Shown here one piece after another: positions 25,249 to 33,900 of a stretch of 64,000 nt of DNA. The DNA lies in NCBI RefSeq assembly GCF_947254095.1, contig NZ_CAMYBV010000010.1, positions 1-64,000 of the forward strand, given 5' to 3'. The position numbers and the translations under genes were made by a program. Position 1 is the stretch's first letter. Each line of letters opens with the position of its first letter. Under the pieces are notes generated by a model that saw only the letters and a program-made list of their open reading frames with translations, was not told where the DNA came from and did no database searches. The stretch comes from an uncultured Mobiluncus sp. Its GTDB lineage: Bacteria; Actinomycetota; Actinomycetes; Actinomycetales; Actinomycetaceae.

Positions 25249-25288
25249 AGAAGTCTCCTCGTGGCGATACCGCGGGAATCGAATACAC

Positions 25289-25305
25289 CGACACTGGTGT
25301 TATCG
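25289..25305. promoter_or_regulatory. LacI-type operator candidate 1
   Basis: CGACACTGGTGTTATCG. It shares the core CGAYACTGGT with the second site, 24 bases away, between lacZ and lacI. Confidence 0.5.
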
Positions 25306-25312
25306 TTCTCAC

Positions 25313-25356
25313 CGATACTGGTAACGATAACACAGTTTTCGCTGGGCAAGTCGCAA
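25313..25356 (-). promoter_or_regulatory. lacZ promoter with LacI-type operator candidate 2
   Basis: Operator-like CGATACTGGTAACGATA is at 25313-25329. On the minus strand TTGCGA (25351-25356) and TGTTAT (25327-25332) are 18 bases apart, so both operator candidates sit at or just after the -10 element. GTGTTATCGTT and AACGATAACAC form 11-bp arms across the two sites. Confidence 0.5.
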
Positions 25357-25378
25357 ATGAAACTTCACTGGGGCTTGA

Positions 25379-25384
25379 TACGCT
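25379..25384 (+). promoter_or_regulatory. -10-like hexamer of lacI
   Basis: TACGCT ends 6 bases before the ATG at 25391, a leaderless layout; no Shine-Dalgarno sequence. Confidence 0.4.
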
Positions 25385-25390
25385 ACACCC

Positions 25391-26413
25391 ATGGCCCGAA
25401 ATCCCCGCAAAACAAACGGTGCCAGCTCTATACATGACGTGGCACTGCGGGCGGAAGTATCGGCGCAGACAGTTTCTCGGGTCGTGCGCGGACACCAAAA
25501 TGTTTCTGACGAAACCCGCCAGCGCGTGTTGAGCGCCATCGCCGAACTCAACTACACCCCCAACCGCGCCGCCCGTGCCTTGCGCACCGGCACCTATGAC
25601 GTCATCGGACTGCTGACCCAAGAAATTCGGCGCACCGGGGAGGCACACACCTCCAACGGGGTCATCGACCGGGCTGCTGAACTTGGTTTTTCCGTCAGTT
25701 TGGTGCAGGTGGAATATCCGCACACCTCCCAGGCCCACCGCGCTATGTCACTGCTGTCCCAAGAGGATATTGATGGACTGGTCATTGTGCAATGCGGGGA
25801 CGCCAGCGCGGAGCAACTGGCGATTCCTCCCCATTTGCCGGTGGCGTCCTCGGATTCCAACTTGGTGGACATTTATCCCTCGGCCTCTGCCGACCAGGTG
25901 GGCGGGGTCAAAGCTGCCATGAAACACCTGCTGGAGCTGGGCCACCGAACAGTTTTTCACATCAGCGGCCCGAAACGTTCCCGTTCCGCCCAAGTTCGCC
26001 AGGAAACTTGGGAACAGTGTCTTCGGGCGGCCGGGCGAAAGGTGCCGCCCGTCATTCCCGGAGATTGGTCGGCCCAGGCAGGATATGCGGCCGGGAAACG
26101 ACTCGCACAGAATCCCGATGTGACCGCGGTTTTCTGCGCGGACGATGAAATCGCTTTGGGGCTGGTGCGGGCCTTGCACGAGAACGGGGTTCGAGTTCCG
26201 CAAGATGTTTCCGTTATCGGTTTTGACGGTATCGAAATGTCCGAGTTTTCTTTCCCGCCCCTCACCACGGTGCGTCAGGATTTTTATGCGGCCGGAGTGG
26301 AAATGGTCAATCTCATCGTCCGTCAGCTGGCCGGGGAAACCACCGACCTGCACCGGACGATTCCCACCGAACTCATCGTGAGGTCTACCACTGCCGCCCC
26401 ACCCCACTTGTGA
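25391..26413 (+). CDS. LacI-family transcriptional regulator
   Basis: A 340-residue repressor-type regulator. The N-terminal helix-turn-helix and hinge are typical: SIHDVALRAEVSAQTVSRVV, then YTPNRAARAL at 55-64. The rest is the periplasmic-binding-protein-like sugar-sensing domain, with a family VSVIGFDGIEMSEF block near 275 and PPLTTVRQDF after it. It is divergent from lacZ and the symporter, and two operator-like sites lie in the 142-base gap, so it most likely represses the lactose operon. The inducer cannot be read from the sequence. Confidence 0.93.
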   Translation: MARNPRKTNGASSIHDVALRAEVSAQTVSRVVRGHQNVSDETRQRVLSAIAELNYTPNRAARALRTGTYDVIGLLTQEIRRTGEAHTSNGVIDRAAELGFSVSLVQVEYPHTSQAHRAMSLLSQEDIDGLVIVQCGDASAEQLAIPPHLPVASSDSNLVDIYPSASADQVGGVKAAMKHLLELGHRTVFHISGPKRSRSAQVRQETWEQCLRAAGRKVPPVIPGDWSAQAGYAAGKRLAQNPDVTAVFCADDEIALGLVRALHENGVRVPQDVSVIGFDGIEMSEFSFPPLTTVRQDFYAAGVEMVNLIVRQLAGETTDLHRTIPTELIVRSTTAAPPHL

Positions 26414-26516
26414 ACGCTGCGGCTGGGAATCTGAACGGAAACCTAGCGACGCGAAAGTTCGGTGTCCTGAAAAAACTCACCAACGCCTCACTTGGGGCCG
26501 CCGCCCGGCTTAAATG

Positions 26517-26554
26517 CTGGCTTGGCCGCCGCCCGAAGGCAGCGGCCAGGCCAG
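26517..26554. terminator. hairpin between convergent lacI and protease genes
   Basis: CTGGCTTGGCCGC and GCGGCCAGGCCAG with a 12-base loop (one G-T pair). Confidence 0.5.
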
Positions 26555-26572
26555 CCAAACACGTGCTCGCGG

Positions 26573-28597
26573 CTATTGCGCCTGGAGCGTTACGGGGATC
26601 TTCTGTTCCTTTCCGTCACGCACCACGGTCAGTTCCACCGTGTCGCCCACGGCATACTGGCGCACGAAGCCGACCAGGGACAACGAGCCTTTCACGGGCT
26701 TGCCATCAATCTTGGTGATGATGTCGCCCTGTTTCAAACCGGCTTTATCCGCGGCGGAACCGGAGTTGATTTCCTGGACCCGCGCACCCAAACGGGACAC
26801 TTTGTCCACGGTGGCGACCTCTTGGCCCACGACGACACCGAGAGCCGCGTGCACCGCTTCGCCGTGATCAATGAGCTGGGTGGCAATCATCGAAGCCTGA
26901 TTAATCGGGATGGCAAAGCCCAATCCGATAGAGCCCGCCTGGCCCTCGCCGGTCGAGCCGCCGGAACCCGAAAGACTCGCAATGGACGAGGTCACGCCCA
27001 CTATCCGCCCTCGTGAATCGAACAAAGGACCGCCGGAGTTACCCGGGTTCACCGCCGCATCCACCTGAATCGCGTTCGTGGTGACTTCGGTAGGAGCGGT
27101 GCTTTTTTCAGGCTGAGAAGGTTGCAGCATCCCGCCACCAAAGTAACGCCGCAGACCAAAGGGATCTTGCTCATCCTCGCTGTCGGGACTGCCTCCCTGC
27201 ACCGCTTGCACCCGCACGGGACGGTTCAGCGCCGAGACAATGCCTGTGGTGACGGTAGACGACAACCCCAGAGGGTTACCGATGGCCGCGACCGATTCCC
27301 CGACCTTCAGGTTGTCGGAGTTACCCAACGGCGCCACGGTCAAATCTTTCGGCGGGTTCTCGATTTTTATCACCGCCAGGTCGGTCAGCACGTCACGGCC
27401 CACGATTTTCGCTTTGTACAAGCGTCCGTCATACAGTTCTACGGTGATGATTCCGTTGCCGTCCGCTGCTCCCGCCACCACGTGATTATTGGTCAGGATG
27501 TGGCCTTTCGAGTCGATAATCGAGCCGGAGCCCTGATCGGATCCGTTATTCGTTTCCACCGAAATCGCCACCACGGCGGGGCGGACCGCTTTGGCCACGG
27601 CCTCCCAGTTCGGGTTCTGCGAGTTGGAGTTTGCCACCGGCTCGGGGGTGGCGACGTCCTTGTCCTCCGGATTGAACAGGGTGGAACTGGTGGTTTCCCC
27701 GTCATGCCCGAACAAGCCGCTCTGTTCGATAGCGTACAAACCGCCGGTACTCAGCAGCGATGCGGCCACCGCCACGCCAATCAAGGCTCCCCATCCGGGA
27801 CGGCTTTTTTCCTTTTTATCCCCCGGGGTCGCCGCCCAGGTCAAGCTGTTTTGCAGCGGGTTCGTCGCCCCGCGGGTGCCGGCAAAGGGGTCGGAAGTCG
27901 CGAACGGGTTGCCGCCGGGGTTACCACCGGGGTTGCCCGGTATGCCGGGGTTGGCGCCGACTGGCTGACCTTGGTTCGGGCTGGCCGCGCCGGATAGCGG
28001 GTTGGCCGGGTTCGCGAGGGGGTCGGAAAAGCCCGGAGTGGTGCCCCAAAAGGCGTTGGCTCCGTACTGTGCCGAAGGGTTCGTGCTCGCCGGATTGGTC
28101 GCGTTGGCGGCGTTGGCAGAAGTGGGGGCAGTCGCGTTGGTCGGGGTGGTATCGAACGAACCGGTGGAGCTGTTCACAGGCTGGCCAGCGGAGACGCTCC
28201 CGGACGGACTGGTGAACCCGTCACCACCCGGACTCGTGAAACCGTCCCCACCCGGTCTTGTGAAACCGTCACCGGACGGACTGGTGAACCCCGCACTCGC
28301 GACTTCACTAGAACCCTGCGCAACCGCCCTAGCACCGGACAGGTCGGCGTTATCGCTGGCCTCAGCAGGCTCAGCGCTGGCCTGACCGGCGGGGGTAACC
28401 GAGATAATCCGACCGCTCAGGCTCGGGGTCTGTGTCTGGGCGGGCTGCGGGTTGTCTAGCGCTGCGCCCTCATTAGAGTTCTGGGGATTCACGGGAATCT
28501 GCGTTTCTTGATGTTCCGGAGTGGACCCGGCGTTTTCCTGGTGTTCCGACGCGGGCGTTTCCTCGGGGGAAGCCCAGGGGTTATTCGTATCGCTCAC
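26573..28597 (-). CDS. HtrA/DegP-type membrane-anchored serine protease with PDZ domain
   Basis: A 674-residue envelope quality-control protease. Residues 1-265 are a cytosolic, disordered, Asn/Pro/Ser/Gly-rich region with four 8-residue repeats (103-134). One membrane helix is at about 270-290, then a trypsin-like domain with H372 (TNNHVV), D406 (VLTDLAVI) and S521 (GNSGGPLFD), and a C-terminal PDZ domain (about 580-674, KAGLKQGDIITKIDGKPV). Its topology, disordered N-terminus inside and protease outside, is that of actinobacterial HtrA/PepD proteins. The start is GTG with AGGAGAAAC upstream. It lies 200 bases downstream of menD on the same strand. Confidence 0.94.
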   Translation of the reverse strand: MSDTNNPWASPEETPASEHQENAGSTPEHQETQIPVNPQNSNEGAALDNPQPAQTQTPSLSGRIISVTPAGQASAEPAEASDNADLSGARAVAQGSSEVASAGFTSPSGDGFTRPGGDGFTSPGGDGFTSPSGSVSAGQPVNSSTGSFDTTPTNATAPTSANAANATNPASTNPSAQYGANAFWGTTPGFSDPLANPANPLSGAASPNQGQPVGANPGIPGNPGGNPGGNPFATSDPFAGTRGATNPLQNSLTWAATPGDKKEKSRPGWGALIGVAVAASLLSTGGLYAIEQSGLFGHDGETTSSTLFNPEDKDVATPEPVANSNSQNPNWEAVAKAVRPAVVAISVETNNGSDQGSGSIIDSKGHILTNNHVVAGAADGNGIITVELYDGRLYKAKIVGRDVLTDLAVIKIENPPKDLTVAPLGNSDNLKVGESVAAIGNPLGLSSTVTTGIVSALNRPVRVQAVQGGSPDSEDEQDPFGLRRYFGGGMLQPSQPEKSTAPTEVTTNAIQVDAAVNPGNSGGPLFDSRGRIVGVTSSIASLSGSGGSTGEGQAGSIGLGFAIPINQASMIATQLIDHGEAVHAALGVVVGQEVATVDKVSRLGARVQEINSGSAADKAGLKQGDIITKIDGKPVKGSLSLVGFVRQYAVGDTVELTVVRDGKEQKIPVTLQAQ
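28196..28291 (-). repeat. in-gene 24-bp tandem repeats (4 units)
   Basis: Encode GFTSPSGD, GFTRPGGD, GFTSPGGD and GFTSPSGS in the disordered part of the protease. Such units can change in number by slippage. Confidence 0.8.
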
Positions 28598-28681
28598 TGT
28601 TTCTCCTCATAAGTTCTCACCGGTTTTGACCCGGTGACTTCAAAATTACCTGGGATTCTGGCGGAGGCCTGCCGTCAAAGC

Positions 28682-28804
28682 TCATTCCCAGGTAGGATTT
28701 GCCGGGTTTGGGTTCTCAGACACCGGCACGAGAGTTCCTATCTCTGATTTCGACACTTTTGCAATAAATTCCCTCACCACCGGATTGTTCAAAGTTAAGC
28801 TCAC
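28682..28804 (-). CDS. possible 40-aa ORF coupled to menD, unknown
   Basis: A GTG start overlaps the menD stop codon as GTGA, the same coupling used by real genes in this window. The product begins MSLTLNNPVVREFIAKVS and ends NPANPTWE. Not recognised. It may be chance. Confidence 0.25.
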   Translation of the reverse strand: MSLTLNNPVVREFIAKVSKSEIGTLVPVSENPNPANPTWE

Positions 28805-30645
28805 AGGACGACCTCCCACAGGCTCAGCCCCCTGACCGGTTGGGCCAGGGCCGAGGCCAGCCCCGTCAAGCTGTCGACCCGCTCGGCTTGCCAGCCCGCC
28901 GCCCGAGCCAACCCGCAAACGTCTCCTACCTGGGGAGTTAGGAACATCCTGGTGAAGGTATCCGCCGTGGCCGCGCCGTGCTCCAGACCGCCAAAAATCC
29001 GTCCGCCCCCGTTGTTTATGACGATGACCTGCAAGTTCGGCACTTCTTCAGCGCGGCCGTGGCACAGGGCACCCAAGTCGTGGAAAAACGACACGTCCCC
29101 CAAGACCAGCCGCATCGGCTGACGCCGCGCCAGCGCCGCCCCCCATGCCGAGGCGATGGTACCATCAATCCCAGCTAGGCCCCGATTGGTAAAGACGCGG
29201 CGCGAGGCAAGGAAACTGACCTGGGGATTTACGGCCTGAGTGGGTGTGGAGGAGTCGGGGTGTGCGGGATTTTCTCTCGGTGCGCGCGGAATCAGCACGT
29301 CCGCCCGCGGGAGAGCCGGAATCGGGTTCGGGGCCGAATTGCGCGCCACCGCGTCGAAAACGCGGATAGTCAGGGAAGCCCCTAGGAACAGGTCCACCGG
29401 CTCGGGCGAATACATAGTGCTGTCCCAAATTACCTGCGCCGCGCTGTGAAAACCCCAGTCCTGGGTCAGTGCCGCGGCTGCTTTTTCGCCCGCGGCACGC
29501 CACATTTCCAGCCAGCTTTCCGGAGCCTCGGCGGCGGGTCGGTGGGGAGCCGAGCCTTGTGACGGTTGCGCCGCTTTCGCCAGTTCACAAGCCAGGGTGG
29601 ACGCGTCCGCCCACTGGCGTGCGATGTTGTCGGCCAGGTTGACCGTTGTGCCCGGCGCCCCCACGGTTTCCACGGGGATGTCGCGGCGGGAAATGAGCCG
29701 CGTAATCGGCCTGGTCAAGGTAGGACGACCCGCGACAATGACTCGCTCCAGGTTGTGTTCGACCACCGCCGCCAATGTGGTTCCGGCGGCTTTGGCGTAG
29801 GCCCGCACCGCGTGAGGATGGCGCCGCCAGGCAGTTTGCGGTTCGGCCAGGACGGGAATCCCCGCGATTTCGACCGCCTCGCACAAGTTCGCGTAGGTGG
29901 CGTCGCTGAGGTCTCCGGCAATCAGCAGGGTGCCGCACGGCGCCTGGTGTGGATCCAGAGGTTCCTCGCTAGCGATAGCGCTGGCGGAAGCTCGAGCGGC
30001 GAACGCTTCTATAGTTTCGGGAGGTGCCAAAGGTTCGATGAAGCTGGCGTTGATATGTACCGGCCCGGGGAGGGGGAAGTGTTTTTCGTCGGTGGCAGGG
30101 TGGGGCGAGCAGCTTTCGCCCTGACAAGCTGCCACCGCTGCCGACACGGCATCTTGCAGCTCCGCGGGGGTTATGCCGGGTTGAATATCCGCGACAAAAC
30201 GCACGAAATCCCCAAAAATCCCTGGCTGCCAGGTCGTTTGGTTCGCGCCGGTGCCGCGCAGCGCCGCGGGACGATCCGCGCTAAGGACCAACAACGGCAG
30301 ACCCGCGTGGGCCGCCTCCATCACCGCGGGCAGGGCGTTGCCCACCGCGGTGCCGGACGTCATCACCAAAACTGCCGGATGCCCCGCGCGCGCCGCCCCG
30401 AGAGCCATAAAAGCCGCATCGCGCTCGTCAATGCGAACGTGTAGGTCCAGGCGGTGGCTGGCTGCTAAGTGGTTCAGGACGTAACCCAAGGGGGCATCAC
30501 GGGAGCCGGGGCAGTAAAACCAGTCCCTGAATCCCTGCTTCACCAGTAAACGCACCAATTCCTCAGCGTATTGCTGGTTTGAAGCGTCTTGATTGTCCCG
30601 CTGACTGGTGTCGCCCACAACTCGCCCTTTCACTGTTCGCATCAT
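28801..30645 (-). CDS. menD: 2-succinyl-5-enolpyruvyl-6-hydroxy-3-cyclohexene-1-carboxylate synthase
   Basis: Thiamine-diphosphate enzyme that joins isochorismate and 2-oxoglutarate in menaquinone synthesis. The N-terminal FYCPGSRDAPLGY and MTSGTAVGNALPAVMEA blocks, and the C-terminal ThDP-binding LVLGDVSFFHDLGAL with VINNGGGRIF, identify MenD. The length of 614 is slightly above the usual 550-580. The frame opens at 30645, but a GTG ten codons in (30618) has AAAGGGCGA upstream and may be the true start. It is alone, not in a men operon. Confidence 0.93.
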   Translation of the reverse strand: MMRTVKGRVVGDTSQRDNQDASNQQYAEELVRLLVKQGFRDWFYCPGSRDAPLGYVLNHLAASHRLDLHVRIDERDAAFMALGAARAGHPAVLVMTSGTAVGNALPAVMEAAHAGLPLLVLSADRPAALRGTGANQTTWQPGIFGDFVRFVADIQPGITPAELQDAVSAAVAACQGESCSPHPATDEKHFPLPGPVHINASFIEPLAPPETIEAFAARASASAIASEEPLDPHQAPCGTLLIAGDLSDATYANLCEAVEIAGIPVLAEPQTAWRRHPHAVRAYAKAAGTTLAAVVEHNLERVIVAGRPTLTRPITRLISRRDIPVETVGAPGTTVNLADNIARQWADASTLACELAKAAQPSQGSAPHRPAAEAPESWLEMWRAAGEKAAAALTQDWGFHSAAQVIWDSTMYSPEPVDLFLGASLTIRVFDAVARNSAPNPIPALPRADVLIPRAPRENPAHPDSSTPTQAVNPQVSFLASRRVFTNRGLAGIDGTIASAWGAALARRQPMRLVLGDVSFFHDLGALCHGRAEEVPNLQVIVINNGGGRIFGGLEHGAATADTFTRMFLTPQVGDVCGLARAAGWQAERVDSLTGLASALAQPVRGLSLWEVVL

Positions 30646-30982
30646 GCCTTTCGCGTTCCCCGCAAAGCCGGTAAACCGTTGGAATGCCGGGAAACGAATG
30701 CCGTTTCAAAAACTGCAAAATTTTCGTCTCCGGGGTCAATGCTACCTTTCAAGTACTATCGCACACATCGAAAGGAGGTTTATGCACAGAACCCAGTCAA
30801 CAGGTTTCGATTCAGCTCAATACCGGCACAGCGCGGGAGGCTAGCCGTCTGGTTGCGCGGGCGTTCGCCAGTTTGGTAGTGCTGACGTTAGCCGTTGTGT
30901 AGCACTGATGCTAAACCATTTTGCAGGGCTAATGTTCAGCCATGCTGTGGCGCGAGCGTTTGGTTGTCTACAGCGCGTGTGT
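30646..30982. other. gap between the EccC-like gene and menD
   Basis: Holds one short plus-strand ORF with a perfect ribosome site, described separately. The rest has several GTTAGC/GCTAAC-like short repeats and an AGTGCT...AGCACT hairpin near 30878-30906, and no other credible gene. Confidence 0.4.
30781..30843 (+). CDS. short ORF with strong ribosome site, leader peptide or decayed small gene
   Basis: AAAGGAGGTTT lies directly before an ATG that opens MHRTQSTGFDSAQYRHSAGG, 20 codons. Shifting one frame gives a longer run, SQQVSIQLNTGTAREASRLV and then ARAFASLVVLTLAVV, ending with a hydrophobic segment at 30902. So this may be a small membrane-protein gene broken by a frameshift, or a leader peptide. 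TACTAT upstream (about 30755) could be a -10. No family is recognised. Confidence 0.3.
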
Positions 30983-33900
30983 TTAGCCGTTTTCTTGGGG
31001 AAGCTGGATTTTGGTGGCCTGTCCGCGGTGAATCCAATAGCCACGGGCGGGCGGGAATGCGGTACCGTCTTGGGGGACGCTGACGCCGAAGATGGCGGTG
31101 GTGTCGGCGGCGCTCAAACCGAGAGAGAGTCCCGCAGCGGGAGCTTTCACTACCGCATTCAACTCGGAGTCAGTCATCCAGGACAGCCCATCACGGGAAG
31201 TGGCAGCGCCCGAGGCGAAAACCAGGTGTCCGCGGCTACGTGCAGCGCGGAGGACTTCTGCCATGGCTGTCGCGGAGTCCGTGTTTTGAGCAAATCCGGG
31301 CAGGTCGGCGATAAAGATAGCTAAACCGGGGAATCCCGACGGGGATTTTTGTTCCGCAACGGAAAGCAGCTGGTGATAAAAGTCGCGGAAGTCGGCGAAA
31401 CCACAGGCTACCGCGTCCCAAATCTCCAGGCCAGCCAGAGTTTCCAGCGCGGGTGAGCTGTCCTCACGGCTCTGGGCAGACAACAGTACCATACCGGTGT
31501 CCGGGCTGGAAGTACGCAGCGAACGAGCCAGCCAGCGCATGACCGCTAAGCTCACCGCCCGGTCGACTTCCCCGTCGCCTCGCGCGATGAGGTAAACCCC
31601 GCTAGTGATGTTATTGATTTGCCAGCCTCCGGGGGCGCTCAGCCCCAGCGCCATTTCTCCCTTGGGGGCAACGGTGAGGGCGGTGGCGAACACCGGCACC
31701 GCCAATCGGTCAATCTGGTGAGCCACGGGTTTTGCCAGTGTGCCCAAGCGTTCCAGGATGCGTGTCTGGGCGGGTTCAGAGGGATCGTTACCGAGGACAG
31801 CGATTTGAATAGCTCGCGGGTCATCCGCGACGAGGCCGCGGCCAGGGACGGAACCGTTTAGCTCAATTCGCATTCCGAATGCGCCTCGCCACGCTGCCGG
31901 GAGGTTCTCGACGCTTTCGGCGCTGATGACGAAATGGATTCCGACGACTCTGCCTCCGGTGATGAGTTCCAGAAAACTGGCGGAACTGGCTCCCGGCAGG
32001 GATTCCAGCACGGCTTCCAGGCCGTCAATCGCGACGATAATGCGCTCGCCACGGTCGGTTTCACCGCCCACTACGCCATTAGCATCGAGGTTCACGCTGC
32101 GGGTTGCCCCGGGGTTCGCGCTGCGGGTTGCGCCGAGGGCTTTGCCTGCGTTCGCACCGGCGTCCTGTCCGGGTATAGCCGAGTTCGGGAACTTGGCACC
32201 GTTCCGTTCGCCGGGCTGCTCACCGGGCTGTTCGCCGCGCAGCACTTCGCGCAGTTCAGGGAAACTGCGGGTGGCGTTGCGCAACGCAATTTCGGTGCGC
32301 CAACGCCACCGGCTGACCAGGTACTCAATCGTGTCAGCAATCGTCTCCGGCTCGTTGGCATGAGCTACCACGCCCACGTTTGCCCAGCTCGACAAGACAT
32401 CGAGGGTGGGGTCGGCGCTGCAAACATAGAGAGTGACGGGACGACCCCCGGTGTTCAAACTATCGGCAGCGATAGCTCGCAACACTCCGGTGCGCCCGCT
32501 GCCGCGCGGACCCGCCACAAACAGATTGCCCTCGCGGTCAGGACTAAAGCCAAAGGGGACGACATCTTGGCGTCCCAGGTCATCGCGCACCCCCAGGCGG
32601 AACTCCGCGTCGCTGGATTGCCCCAAGGCGGCCAAGTCATAGACCTTTTCCAGCCCGGAAGTCCAGCGCCGGATTGCGGATTTCCCGCGGCAAAACGACC
32701 CTGCCAGCACAGCCAGCGGCGTTGCCACCCGCGGCACCTCAGCCGCGGGCTGATGCCCGCTCTTGCCAGCCCGGCTGGAATGCCCACCCATAAGGGCTAG
32801 CACTCGCTCCTGTCCGCCCGCCGATAAGGCTGTCGGGAACGCCGCTCCGCCCAAGGCGGTGAAGCTCACGGGAGCCAACTGCGGGTCGGTAAAATCGGTA
32901 GTCATCAGGGTATTTAGGGTCTGAAAACCAGTGGCCACCCCGCCGACCAGCAGGACTCCGCGACCGGATTGTGAGAAAGCCGAGTGCGGGTCAATTTCAA
33001 AACTGCCGCAAACCATCTCTAGGACTGCGTCCTCCAGGTGTAGCACCACACGTGTCGGCAGGTACTTCAGGGCTTCACGGGGGAGCTTTTCGGTATCCCC
33101 GCTGCTCAGCAGCAGGTGCAACCCTAGGGCGCGGTACATATGCAGCCGCTCCGCCAGCTGCGAGAGCTGCCGTGAGGTAAATGCCTCCCCGACAGCTATG
33201 ACAACAATTAAATCCGCCGGGACTCCCGCGATTTTGGCTCCGCGCGCCCCTGCCAGACTGCCCGCCCCGGATTCGCGCAGCCAAATTTCGCGCCGCTCGG
33301 TTTCCGCTTCCAAGTAGCGCAGCAGCCGGGCAAACACGGCATCTCCCCGCCCCGGCTCGATACCTAAACAATGTGGGGCTTGCCCCAGTTCGCCCCATTT
33401 CGTGCCGCGGGAGTCAAAAATGACCCAGTTCACGTCCTCCGTGCGCTGGGTCAATGCCAAGCCCGCCAGATAGGCAGCGATGACATTGGTTCGGGCAGCC
33501 TGGTTTTCTCCTGCCACGATGGCGTTCTTGCCGTCAGCCAAATCCAAGATCACCGGGCCGGCAGTGCCGTAGCCAATGGCCGCCGCGCAGCGGGACCCGT
33601 CCCCCAACTCGCCTAAAACAGCCGCGTTTTCGCCAGGCGTCAGGGGATAAACATCGGTCAGCTGGGCAACTACCGGCAAAGGCTCGGCGGTTTTACCGGG
33701 CAGCTTCAGGTTGGCCAGGAGTTCGGCGACTTTTCGCGCACTGGGGGTGGTCAGCAGCAGAGGTTCCACGCTCAGCAGGGTCGGGCGGGCGGACTGCAGC
33801 GGAATCCCGTTAGAAGCGGTGTGGTGCGCACTGGGCGGTACGGTTCCGGGAATGCGGGACACACCGTCTTGCCAAGACCCGGTCGCCAGGTCCAGGACTT

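Noticed and set aside
28196..28291. Short regular repeats that might suggest a CRISPR-like array
   Set aside because: They are contiguous 24-bp coding repeats without spacers, inside a protease gene. No CRISPR array or cas gene was seen in the window.
30841..31044. 67-codon minus-strand frame between the EccC-like gene and menD
   Set aside because: No ribosome site, overlaps the end of the EccC-like gene and has no resemblance to any family.
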